Assembly (NCBI GenBank): GCA_022605405.1
Contig: JABYQQ010000003.1
Coordinates: 434,001 to 498,000 of the forward strand
Direction: 5' to 3'
Length of the DNA: 64,000 nt
Source of the DNA: Earliella scabrosa
Taxonomy: Eukaryota > Basidiomycota > Agaricomycetes > Polyporales > Polyporaceae
A program made the translations under genes and the position numbers. Shown here in pieces: positions 1 to 11,600 of this stretch. The notes under the pieces are model-generated. The model had not been told where the DNA came from. It made no database searches and was given only the letters and a program-made list of their open reading frames with translations. The stretch's first letter is position 1. Each line of letters begins with the position of its first letter.

Positions 1-23
1 CCCCTTCTTCTCACTGCTCGGAC

Positions 24-1492
24 TCACGACTCGGAGACCAGCACGGCGCGGAGGAGCTCCTTCAGCTTCGTCTCCATCTCGCCGAAGATCTTCAGCGCGT
101 CCGCGAGCTTGCGCGTCGTCTCCGCGTCCGCGGCGATCGCCTCCCGCAGCGCCGCGGCGTTGTTCGCGATGTAGTCCGTGTTCTTCACGTCCGGGCCTGC
201 CGCGCCACGCCATGACAACCGTCAGCGTTCTTAACCTGAAATCGAAGCGAAATGCCCGCGGCGGTGGAGTTGTGGCTTACCTTGAACACTGCTGGATGTA
301 TCAACGCTTGCAGCGCTGCCATCGAGGGGTACGTCGGCCCCCTCTGGGCTCGGCGCTGCAGCGAGTTGGTCCAAGATTCCACCAGAGAGCGTGATATGGT
401 TGGAGTTCAGGGAGACCAGCGCGAGGACCTGTATGACGAGGCAGGTTGGTCAGGTGTTTGACTGGAGAAGCGAGCGGTGCAAGGAATACCTCTTTCGTGG
501 TGACAATGCTGAGAGAGGAGTGAGTACGAATCGACGGGTGAAATGGTGTTGGGAGTCTACTGACCTAGCGGGCATGACGAGCGTGCTCGATCCGATCTCC
601 TTGTAGAGCTTGACGATGGTGCGGATGGGCTGCGCCATGGGATGCTCTTTGGCGGGATCTGCGTAGTCCTTCCACAGATTGGGCTCGAAGTGCACTCGTA
701 GCTCTGCAGAACATCGAGATTCACGAATGTTAGCATGTATGCCTTACCACGTCAACTTAACACAGGCAGACAGGCGTACCGTTGAAGTAAGGTGCGATGT
801 AGAGGCAGCCGGCCTGGTGCGCTGCCATGGCTTGATGCTCAGAGAAGAGCATGGTTGCCAGCGTTCGGATGCCGAGCTGCTCGAGGTACTTGCAGGCGAT
901 GATGGCCTCTGGCGTCGCAGGTATTTTGATGCATACGCGGGATCTACAGACATTGACAAGGGTGGTTACTCTCCGACAGGCGATGGCATTGGCAAGCCTG
1001 TAGCTGACTTCGGAATGCCATTAGCCTCAAAGATGGACACAAGCTTCTTGGCGTGGTTGATGGTGGCTTCGGTGTCGTATGCGGCTGCGGGCGAGGTTTG
1101 GGCGTGCACGCGGCCAGTGAGGTGTGGGTACACGGCCTTGGCTAGGAGGACGGTCTATAGTGGGGCCGGGGACATAGCGCGTTCTCAAGTATGCCCGAGC
1201 GAGACATTTACATCGATGTACATACGAGGAGATCTGCGGCATTGGAGGCCTGGGAGTCAATGTCAAGTTGCCCTTCGGCCGATTTGATCTGGGTGCACGC
1301 AGACTGGACAAGATCGGCACGCTCTGGTCGAACGGCCTCGCTGTAGGCGATGGCCTGGTTAGAGGTCATGTCAGAGAACGTCGCGCCGGGGAGGGTGTGG
1401 CGGGCGGCGACATCGGGATCCATCGAGTCGACATCGACGATGACCCGAGAGCGGATGTGGGAGAGCAAATTGTTGGATGTATGTGAAGACAT
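24..1492 (-). CDS. Transaldolase (multi-exon)
   Basis: Cytosolic enzyme of the non-oxidative pentose phosphate pathway; it moves a three-carbon dihydroxyacetone unit between sugar phosphates through a Schiff base. The spliced minus-strand product is about 330-340 residues, the usual family length. It begins MSSHTSNNLLSHIRSRV, then has the DMTSNQAIAY loop (about residue 40), a KIPATPEAI strand whose Lys (codon near 925) is the expected Schiff-base residue, then TLATMLFSEHQAM and IAPYFN, and ends in a charged helix closing at LVSES. The ATG at 1492 opens the only frame that runs into these motifs. The sequence is somewhat diverged from yeast Tal1, so a fungal paralogue subgroup is possible. Its start faces the OGT gene, about 780 bp away. 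Confidence 0.85.
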
Positions 1493-2270
1493 TACGAGAA
1501 CGACCGAGTGGGGTCTGTGGTGAAGATAGGTGGAAGAGGGTGGTGGATAGATGGGAGGAGATCAGGGTAGGGACAACTATGGCCTGCGGGGGCTGGAAAG
1601 AAAGTTCGCCGTGTTAGGATTGCACCGGAGCGGGTACGGAAGGCGAATAGAAAAGCGGGCCGGGTGTTGTTTGTTATTCGCCATGGGACACTGTGGGCAT
1701 AAACAGTACTTGGAGAGGAGAGAGTGTCCCATGACAGGCAAGAGGGCGGTCGTGCGAAGGCTGGAACTGGAGGATGGAGCGTTCTAGACCAGAGTTCATT
1801 TACCCCAACGCTGGCCCCAAGTCTATAATTCCCGCGTTGAGTGGCGCGCGACAGAAGAGGCAGCGCGAGGGCGGGCGTCCGGGTCTGCGTTGGCGTTGGC
1901 AGTTGCATTAATGGGAGCAGAGCGCATGTGCAGGTCTTGTTTGGCAGCGGTTTGGCAGCGAGCACAGTCTGGACGGGATCGTCAGGGCGTCGGACCGGGG
2001 CGAGGGCCAGGAACGCGAGGAAGAGTTGCCGCATATGGGCATCGGGGACCCGGGGGAGCGGTGCGATGACGCCATGGATGGGCAGAGACGGGGGAGGAGA
2101 GCTGGGACTGGGGCGGGATGATGGACGCCAACATGCATCCTCGACGTTGCCAGCACCTGCTCGTCGTCTTAGTGCGCGTTCCGAGTGCGCATATAGCCAC
2201 CCTCGCCGTCTCGCGTCGCCCGTCGATGCTGCGGCCTCTTTTCGCCCCGCGCTGAAATCCCGCCGTGACC
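1493..2270. promoter_or_regulatory. Divergent intergenic region, transaldolase / OGT
   Basis: Nearly 780 bp between two genes transcribed away from each other. Long open frames on both strands here have low-complexity, arginine- and proline-rich translations with no domain. I see no RNA gene or repeat. It presumably holds both promoters and 5' leaders. Confidence 0.5.
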
Positions 2271-5200
2271 ATGGCCGATCCCTCCCAATCCGCGCCGGCC
2301 TCTCTCTACGCCTCTCTCTCCTCTTCTTCCGCCTCTTCTTCGCGCCGTCAAGACTCGCACTATCTTCCTCCTCCCCAGGCCTGGCAGCCACTCCTTCCGC
2401 CCGCCTTCACCCACGATCAGCCAGAGCCCTTTTCTACCCCCTCCCAATGGAGCATATCCTCGACCCCAACCTCCCGGCCCCTTCGCATTCCCCCTCTCGA
2501 GGTTCCCACCCCAGCACGCCTTCCTTCTGCCGGTATGCACTTTTCTCCCGCATCCTCCTCATCACTCGCTCATCCTCTCCATGAGACCTCAATCAAGGCC
2601 CCATGCCATCCGCTTCCACCCTCCGTCCCTCTGCAGGCCAGAGCTTTCCCCTCCCGAGACCATCTCTAGTCCATCCTACCGATCCTACTCCTACCTCCGC
2701 CGGCCGTGATTCCTTGGCCACAACCTTGGCTCGCGACGCCATGATGGCATACGCCTATTACCTCTACGACTCCCCTGGCCCCGGTCTAACGCCTCTCGGC
2801 CTAACCTCAGTCCCCATAATCCACCCCTCCCCCTCCCCAGAGGCTGAATCCACCGACTATATCTATCGCAACCGTCTCATTCCCCTCCTCCGAACTCTCC
2901 TCGACTATCACCCTCAACATCTGCCTATCCTTCTTCTCCTCGCATGCACTTATTACGCTCTTGGCGATTTCGACACCAGTCTCGCCATTAGCCACCAGAT
3001 CCTATCCATCAACGACACCTATGTCGAGGCCATGAGCAATATTGGAACGACCATGAAGGCTCTCGGTCAGACCGAGAAAGCTTATGAGTGGTGGTGGAAG
3101 GCCCTCCAGCTCCGACCGACCTACTGGGACGCTCTAGTGAGTGCACAACTTTACCCATCTATTGCATTGCCGTTGATCTCTCACCAAAGGATAATATTCT
3201 TGGCATGACCTTCCATCTTGCCCATAGCAGCGCATCCGGTCTCCGTCTGTCCTACTATCGACAGGCCCAAGGCGTCTGTCAGTACGTCCAGAAGCAAGTC
3301 TTGGATGCCCACGGCTGCTTTTCCATCCCGCTCCAGCCTGCCGAAATACCTCGTCTTCAGCGCGCGGTCTTCACCTCCGGCACCATCTACGCGACTCTCG
3401 GTCCGACTAATGCTGACCGGGCTGTTCAGGAGCAGATTCGCGCGCTCGAACTAGTCATACAGCCGCCCCAACCCAATCCAAGTACAGAACGCTACACCCT
3501 ACGCGACATGCTACTCGCCACCTGTACCGCTGGTCACGTCATGTCCTCGCCCGATTCCCATTCTTCTGGACCCGACTTCTCTAGTATCCTGCACTCCGAT
3601 ATCAACTCGCGTCTTGGGGACCCCACCGTGAACCTTCTCTATCTTGTGCATGCATCAGGGGATCAGTTATTGCAAGCCCTCCTCCGTGCTGGTGGTGGCG
3701 TCCTTCCTGCTCCTTTGCTCCTTCCGGAGCAGGTCATGCGCCTCCGTACCCTACTTTTTCCTGAGTCGAAAGGCGTCTTTCCTGCGATATGCACCCGCAA
3801 TTCAAACGGGCAGCTGAAGCCGCCTTCAGACACCGTTCGTCAACAGACGAACAGCTTGACGAGCACCATACTCCTCACCCTCGCGAAACGCTTCCAGGAT
3901 CACCATGTGGGCAAAGGCGTCATCCCTGGCCCCGGTGCTACCCTGCCAGTGAGTACGTCTGTTGTCATTCTCTTGTACTACTTGGCCCTTGCCTGGACCC
4001 CTGCACCGTCCACGTACAACAACCTCGGCATCGTTCTGTCTGGTATTAGCGAAACTCGCAAGGGACCTGATGGGGAGCAACTGGATGGCACAGCCCTCGC
4101 GCGCCTGTACTATACGGCTGGCCTACAGCTCGACCCCAAGCATCCTCATCTACTGACCAACCTCGGCTCTCTACTCAAAGACCAAGGCCGTATCGACCAG
4201 GCGATCAAGTAAGTGTGTATCTGTACGCTCATTGTCTATGTACTCACAATCACACTTTCAGGCTGTATACGAAGGCCGTTGAGCATAAACCTGACTTCGA
4301 CATCGCACTAGCCAACCTTGGTAACGCCATAAAGGACGCAGTACGTCACCTGAGGCTCACGATGCAATCATAAGCTGACGTAGACTCCAGGGCCGGCCGT
4401 GGGACGCCATTCAGTACTACCGGCGTGCCATTGCAGTGAACCCTAATCTCCCGGAAGCTATCTGCGGTCTGGCCAACTCCCTCAATTCGATCTGTGACTG
4501 GCGTGGACGCGGAGCGGTCCCCTATGAGGTCGGCGCAGATGATTCGGGCCAATTCACTCCGCCCGCACCACATCCCCATCAGGGATGGATCACCAAAGTG
4601 ATCAAGGTTACCGATGACCAGATCGAGGATGGTTATCCTCATGGCATCGATGGCGCGTCTCTGGCTTCCTTCACGGAGGAGTGCTTGCTCGCCTTGGCGT
4701 CCGCGTTCGACAGGCCGCTAACACCTGCCGAGGTCGCCCTCTGGCACGCACGATTCCAGCCTCTCGCTAGCGCAGCGGAGGATCGGACTCAGTATCGCGT
4801 CAACCAGGCCGGGTTCATCATCCGCTTTCTGGACTGGATCGTCCCGCGGCTACAGCGACGGTGGTACATCAAGACGTACGGCAAGGTTCTGACCGTGGAC
4901 CATGTGGTATCTCCGCCGGACGACCGCCTCAGCAGCGCTTTCATTCGTCCGACATTGCCGAAGACGCTGTCGGCTCCACCTGTGCCATCGGTGCTGCCGT
5001 TCCACACGGTGAGTGTCGGTGGAGCGATGAGATGCCGGATGACTCAATCGCTCCTCGCTGGCCTCGTCAGTTCACCTACCCGCTGACGCCACGGGCGACG
5101 CGGCTCGTGCCCCATCGGAGCGCGCTGCGGATCTCGTACTCCGCATTCTCGCAGCCGTGGCTGCCCAAGCACGTCTATCCCCCGCCGCGGCCGCCTGTGG

Positions 5201-7327
5201 GCGGGAAGATCAACCTCGCGTACTTTTCGAACGACATCAAGTGAGTGCGGTGCGAGCTCATTGGATGGCGCATGGCGAGGCTGACGTGTGCGGCTGGACC
5301 GCGCTAGCAACCACCCGCTGTCGCACCTGATGCAGTCCGTGTTCGGGATGCACGACCGGGCGCGGTTCAACGTGTTCGTGTACACGACGAGCCCGTGGGA
5401 CGGGACGGCGTACAGGCCGCGCATCGCGAGCATGGTCGAGCACTGCGTGGACGTGTGCGGATGGCCGTTGCAGAAGATCGTGGACCACATCAGGGAGCAC
5501 GAGATACACATCCGTATGTTGCCTGTTGCTGGTGCTCGCGCGCAGAGTCTTGCTTAGGACGTGGTTTTGGCAGTCGTTAACCTCGGTGGGTACACTAAGG
5601 GCGCGAGGAACGATGTCTTGGCTGCGCGGCCGTGTCCTGTACAGATGCAGCTTATTGGCTACGCCGGGACGCTTGGTGCGGGTGAGTCCAGCCGTTGAGA
5701 CTCGATCGAAGTCGAGGTTTGCTGACGACAAGTGGGAACAATCGTAGGGTGGTGCGATTACTTGGTGTGCGACCCGATCTCTTGCCCGCAAGAGCTGTCT
5801 GCGGGCGAGCGGTGGAGAAAGGTAAGAGCGGGTGAATCGAATGTGGGGACGGCGGCCTCTAGTTCGCATCCCGACGGTGCCCTAGATCTCGATGCAGACC
5901 TGGACCCGGAGGATGCGTCGGACGAGTGGCTCTAGTGAGTATTGATCCAGAAAGACGCCTTTGAAAGATCTGACACTCGTTCTGCAGCATGGAGAAATTC
6001 CTATACATGCCGGTTCGTATTCCGATTCCGCAGCATCGTCAGCTCTGACCTATGGCATTGAACCGCAGCATACGTTTATGGTGGCAGACCACAAGCAGTC
6101 GTACCGAGGTGATGATAACCTCAGCCCCGAAGAGCGCGCTCGCGTGCCTGCGGAAACGCTTTGGTTAGAAGAGGAGCGCAGACGGGCAGACGCCCGCAAG
6201 CAAGTATTTCCCGACATACCCCAGTAGGTTCAAAGTTCAACTGCAGAGCCCGTACACCTGCTAAACTTAACCAAGAGACGTTATCGTGTTCGCGAACTTT
6301 AACCAGGTGAGCCCCTATCGATCAGCGTACACAGCGCCACACACGCTCACACTGCGCGCTCTGGGCAGCTCTACAAAGTGAGTCCGTAGGTCCATATGGG
6401 GGACAATTGAACGCTGCTGAGATCTGTTCTTCCGGCCTTGCTTCCTCCTCGCGACCGCCCGCACGCACCCAGATCGACCCTGTAGGTCCATCTGTCTGTT
6501 CACCTCATTTGATGCGGCGTGCCTGAACCGTGCCTATTGCGTGCGACACCAGGAGATCTTCCTTGTCTGGCTGCGCATCCTGCGCAGGGTCCCGCGAAGC
6601 ATCCTCTGGCTGCTCCGGTTCCCGGCCGCGGGGCAGGAGCACCTCCTCCGTACCGCGAAGCTCTGGGCGGGCGAGGACGTCGCGGCTCGGATCCGCTTCA
6701 CGGACGTGGCCAAGAAGGACTGGCACATCTTTCGTGCGCGCGTGGCGGACCTCTTTCTCGACACCGCGGAGGTGAGTGCGTTTCGCAGAGCGTGTAGGTT
6801 GACCCGCGTCTTGCAGACAGCTGAGCCGGTCTCGCGTTGTGTAGTGCAATGCGCACACTATCGCCGCAGACGTGCTGTGGGCAGGCACGCCCATCCTCAC
6901 CTGGCCAAAGCACACGCACAAGATGTGCTCGCGCGTCGCGGCCAGCATGGTGCACGCCACCGGCTTTGGGGACCAGATGGTCGTCCACAGCGTGGACGAG
7001 TACGAGAGCCGTGCGGTCGCGCTCGCGCAGGGCGTGCACTACACGCCCCACCACGAACCGTCGGGAAGTGTGCTCCCAAGAGGGCACGGCGAGCTCGTGA
7101 GCCTACGCCGCAACCTGTATCTCAACAGGGACAATATGTCGCTGTTCGACACCTTGCGCTGGACGAGGAACATCGAGAAGGGCTACCAAGAGGCCTGGCG
7201 GCGCTGGGTAGAAGGGACACAGTTCGAGGCGTCGGACGAGTGGGCGGCGTGCGCGGGCGAAGAACGACAGACCGGCTGCATCTGGGTCCGGGACGATGAC
7301 CCCGTGCATGTCGCACCCATAGAGTGA
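2271..7327 (+). CDS. O-GlcNAc transferase homologue (GT41, TPR protein)
   Basis: Nucleocytoplasmic glycosyltransferase expected to move GlcNAc from UDP-GlcNAc onto Ser/Thr of proteins. About 16 exons give roughly 1,350 residues: a Ser/Pro-rich leader; TPR-like helices (e.g. ACTYYALGDFDTSLAISHQI and LGSLLKDQGRIDQAIKLY); then the two-lobed GT41 domain. Catalytic landmarks match human OGT: NHPLSHLMQS (His of the N-cat lobe), NLGGYTKGARNDV, QLIGYAGTLGA, YMPHTFMVADH, FANFNQLYKIDP (Lys at the UDP site), LWLLRFPA, and CNAHTIAADVLWAGTPI. Two 9-nt exons (6369-6377 and 6473-6481) encode LYK and IDP, and a 25-nt exon lies at 5988-6012. The start is the ATG at 2271. There are fewer TPRs than in animal OGT, and an acidic insert (DALDLDADLDPEDASDEW region) precedes YMPHTF. 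Confidence 0.9.
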
Positions 7328-7568
7328 GCTCCCGGGGGCTCCTGCATATTTCCTACACACACACAAACGTGGCGCACACCGGACGATCGCGTGCCCGCGA
7401 TGGCTTGGATTATGGTACAGGGGCCCCGGTCGGGGAGCCCTCTTAATTGCGTCTTGCCGTAGAACAACAACACATACATTTGTAGCATATCCCACACGCA
7501 CGCACTGTATACATAGCGTTTCCTGGAGCGACGTGGCCGTCTGCTTTGGGGTGTTCGAGACGGGCAGT

Positions 7569-8363
7569 TTAGACCGTCTGGTATGCTCCAGGTGCTTGTG
7601 CGGAGGGCGCAGGTTGCGCGGGATGCGACGGGGGAACGCTGAGCGGCTTGGGACCCTCTGCCGGGTCTTCGACGTTTTGGTATCCGTCGCGTCCGCCGCC
7701 GCCGCCGAAGGAGGACGTGAAGCCGCCGGGCATGGACCATACTGGGACTGGCCAATGAGGGCCGTGACGCCTCGGCGAAGAAGAGAACACTCTCACCTGT
7801 CGGACCCGAGAGGTCGTTTCCGCGGATGTTAAGGCCGGAGAAAGAGCCGCCACGCTGGCGGAGGGCCGTTGCGAACGCAGCGACGGTAGGGAGCTGGGGT
7901 GTGGACTCGTTTGCATGCGCTCAGACTTCATGCAGGTATGAGGGACGTACCTTGAGGACGAGGAGGAGGATGTTCAGGAGCTTGATGAACCAGTTCTGCT
8001 CGTGGTTGGCCATAAAGATGATGTCGTAGACCATGGAGCCCGCAATGAGGGCCGTGAACTGGTGGGATGGCCGGAGCGGTCAGGGGAGGGTAGGGCGCAC
8101 GGGAACGCATAAGCACGAGCGGGGGACGCGTACCGCTTGCAAGGACTGGACGGCATCCGAGCTCTCCTGCGCGACCATCCCGAAGAGGAATATGGGGAGG
8201 TTGTACACCGGCGCGACGAACGCGCTCGTCGCGAACGAGAGTGCCTGCGGGGGGTTCAGAATGTTCAAGGCTGCGTCACTGCGAGCATTTGGTGAAGGAC
8301 ATGGCGTACCGTCCCGGCGAGGACCAGCTTGGAGGGGTCCAGTGCTTGCACAAAGTCGGCCAT
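7569..8363 (-). CDS. Small membrane protein, AGTRAP-like
   Basis: Four or more exons encode about 190 residues beginning MADFVQALDPSKLVLAGT. Hydrophobic segments: VLAGTALSFATSAFVAPVYN into LPIFLFGMVA; FTALIAGSMVYDIIFMA; and FIKLLNILLLVLKLPTVAAF. They are followed by LRQRGGSF and a Gly-rich cytosolic tail (SSFGGGGGRDGYQNVEDP). The layout of three to four membrane spans followed by an RxRGG motif resembles angiotensin-receptor-associated protein (AGTRAP), but the similarity is weak and comes from memory. The start at 8363 gives an exon that splices in frame to the first span. It is convergent with the OGT gene, with 241 bp between stops. The function is unknown; only a multi-pass membrane location is well supported. 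Confidence 0.7.
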
Positions 8364-8637
8364 TGTGTGCTGGTTCTTCTAGCGTCCCAGATCCGTCGAG
8401 GAGGAGGAGGATGGAGGTGAATGGAACGCGAGACGGTTGGCTTGCGCACGGCTTCAGTGAGGGCGGTCCGAACCAGACCCGTTGCGTCACGCGCACTAGA
8501 CGCCCATTGAGTGGTGGTTCGCCCTGGTTCGCCGCCAACAACCTCGCGAAGCCCATAGCTTGAGCTCCCACGACGATCTACTAGTTGTATGCAGCTTCCC
8601 TGCGACGTAATCAGGGTCTTATAAGACGTCTAACAAA

Positions 8638-11600
8638 CTATGCTACACTAGATACACTGTAGTCCGATGTGTATTCGTCCGAATCATATCCTCGTTCTGC
8701 ATACCACGTTTGCTCCATCTCATCGAGTAAGTCGTGTATGGTCGCCAGTGCGTCCGCCTTGCTTTCCACCTTCTTCCGCTCGTACAGCCACGGACAGTCC
8801 AGAGATTCGCACTCGACGGGTTCGGCAGGTGTCGTTTTACAGCACGAGCTGCAGAGGAGGTGAACGTCTCTCAACTGGGCTTCTGTCTTCTGCATTCGAG
8901 AAAGTAATTCACTCATCGTTGACGCGTAATCGGACCGGCAGACCTCGCACAGAACTAAGAAGACAAGGGGTGAGCAGAGGTGAATCAGGGACAGTGTGCA
9001 GCGATCGTACCTTCAGGAGTGAGCGTGCCGCAGATGAGACAATGGGAACTGGTGAAGTGATCATCAATCTTGAAGGCGTTCGCCACCATGACGCTCTTCT
9101 TGTTCTTCCGTGGGGTGAGGGTGACGTCGGGCTGGTCGGCCCTCAGGGTCTTCGGCATCTCGTCGAACCAGCTGCGAACGTCCGCTCCGACCAGGTTGAA
9201 GATCCGTTCCAGCGGAGGGATCAGGACACGTGAGATATAGTACGCCGCATCCAACCGTTTGTGACTGCATTATCCATCATCCATCAGCAATGTGAAGGAG
9301 CATAGTCGGACGCCGTGGAGATATGTACCTGTCTCTGAACAGCTCGTGCGGTGCTGTCGCGCGGTCGACCAGTCTGGACCCAGGCTCTCCACGAACGATC
9401 ACATATGGAATGCGCTCCCCGTACTGAGGTTCGTCGTTCGGATCTTCGAGCATCCGCCGTGCCGCAACTGTCACGCCCGGCGGAGGCGGTACTTTATCAC
9501 TAAAGCAGACATATAACCGGTGAGAGAGATGTACTATGATAGGCAAGCTGGGGTGCACACCTGTAAGTGCCCATCTTGACTTCCTTTGCGAAGATGAAGT
9601 CTTGTATCGATACCTTGTTCTCGAGGATTCTGCCCCATGTACGACAACAATAGTCTTTCACTTCACTCAGGTCCTGAGTACGGAACAGAATCCTGACTGA
9701 CAGTCAGCTTGGCATCGATGGAGGCAATCCAGGACCTTACTTTAGGCAGGTTTCTGTCATCTTCTGTTGCGCAGGAATGCCATCTCGCCGGACGGTTTCG
9801 ATGCCCTTAGCGTCGAACCCAGGATCCTCGTCATCGGGGTTTTCAAACTTAAACCCGACATAACGCTTCTTCGCCATCAGGACGCATGGAAGATAGACCT
9901 TCCCCGGCGTGTAAATGCAGATTCGAACGATAGATAGAAGCGGGCACACCTTCTCAAACTTGAGCTTGACCGGCGCAGGGTTCATCTGCGTGATCGTGTC
10001 TGCCATGTCTTGGCCGATGCGGAAGGCTTGGTCCTTTGTCTTCCCGGGCAGGTAGATGAACAACGAGTCGGTATCGCCATACACGACCTTTGCGCCCCAT
10101 TTCTTCGTACCATTGATGACACGGATGGCCTAAGCACAAAACAACTATCAGATACGCCCAAAGACAACACACATACAAGGTGAAGCATGCATACCTTCTC
10201 AAGGGTCTCTCGGCCGCTCTGCACGATGCTATCTGCGATCTCAACGGCCGGCATGCGACCGGAGAATGTCGCGCTCGTGTAACCATAAGTGACATTGGCG
10301 ATGTATTTCAGTCCTAATTGGCGTGCGTCAAGTATTCGACGGAGAGCCTGTGTCTCGATGATCAGCACTGTATTGTTCGGGAGCTTCAAAGAGCTTACCT
10401 TGTCGTCCTTGGCGCCCTTCATAGCCTGCTTGACCATGACCCGGGTGTCGAGTAGCTCCGTCAACATCCGCGCCAACAGGCCCTTGCGCACCGTCTCCTT
10501 CACGTACATAATCCCGTTTGGGGCGACTACAGGCACACCATCGCCGTCAGTCCAATTGCTTTGTACAAGAAAGGTAGACTCACTGTTGATGTGATCTTGC
10601 AGTGTGTCCAGAAGGCCAGCCGGCTGGCGGAGGTCAGATACTCCGAACTTGTATGTCCCTTTGAAGTCAGTAATACGTCCGAGACAGGTAGAATAGCAAT
10701 AATTATAGGCGATCATGATGGAGGGATACAGTGATTGGAAGTCTAGGACTACAAGCGGGCTGCTGTAGAAGGCAGACAAAGGTTCCATGATGAGGGGCAT
10801 GCATTCGGCAGCATTCTGCTTGCCGACCTGTCGAATACCAGGGTTAGTACACGCTCAACGTTGGGAGGATGGAACTCACATCTAGTCTGCTGGGTGAAAG
10901 TAGAACAAAGCTCTCTGGCTTGGCGATGCGGAACATGAACGACTCCACTTTGAACTGAGATCCACGACTCAGAACAGAGAAAAAGTCTACTCCGAAGACG
11001 CGTGCAAATTCACTGCAATGACCGTAAGTGACAAACATCTTCACAAATGGCTGATGACATACGCGTTCTTGGTGACAACCTCGGCTGTGTCAAGCATCTC
11101 CAGAACCATAGACGTCCGTGTTGAGAAATAGCGGAGGACGCGATCCGTATGTTCGGGAACGGGGCTGTTGTACCACTGGGTCAATGTACGCGAGCTGTAC
11201 CACGGGGTGCTATTGGACACGTCAGATGACTTTGAGGTGAACGCATACATGAAACGCACCGTCGCCGCAAGATCTGGAAAACCACATTCTCAAACGTATA
11301 GATGTTGAAGTTGTGTTCTGAACGCATGATCCGCCACAAGTTCAGGACGTGGCGTCCGATCACCTTGAAGACTGATGTCGTCTTCATTCCCCATTGGTCG
11401 TAGCCTCCACCACCAACATTCCGACCGGGCGCGCGGGAGAGCTGTTCGCTCACATCCAACCCTACGAAAAGGGTGAGTAATGCACGGACAGCTTACCATT
11501 CACGCACGCACCATACGTGCGGCCACGGGCGGCAAGGAAGCCCCAGGACGCAGCCTGCACTTCCCATCCTGACAGGATGTCTGGGTCGCAGTCACCGATC

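Noticed and set aside
1492..2391. 299-codon open frame on the minus strand
   Set aside because: Arg/Pro-rich low-complexity translation, overlaps the OGT first exon and a promoter region, no domain; a by-product of GC-rich DNA.
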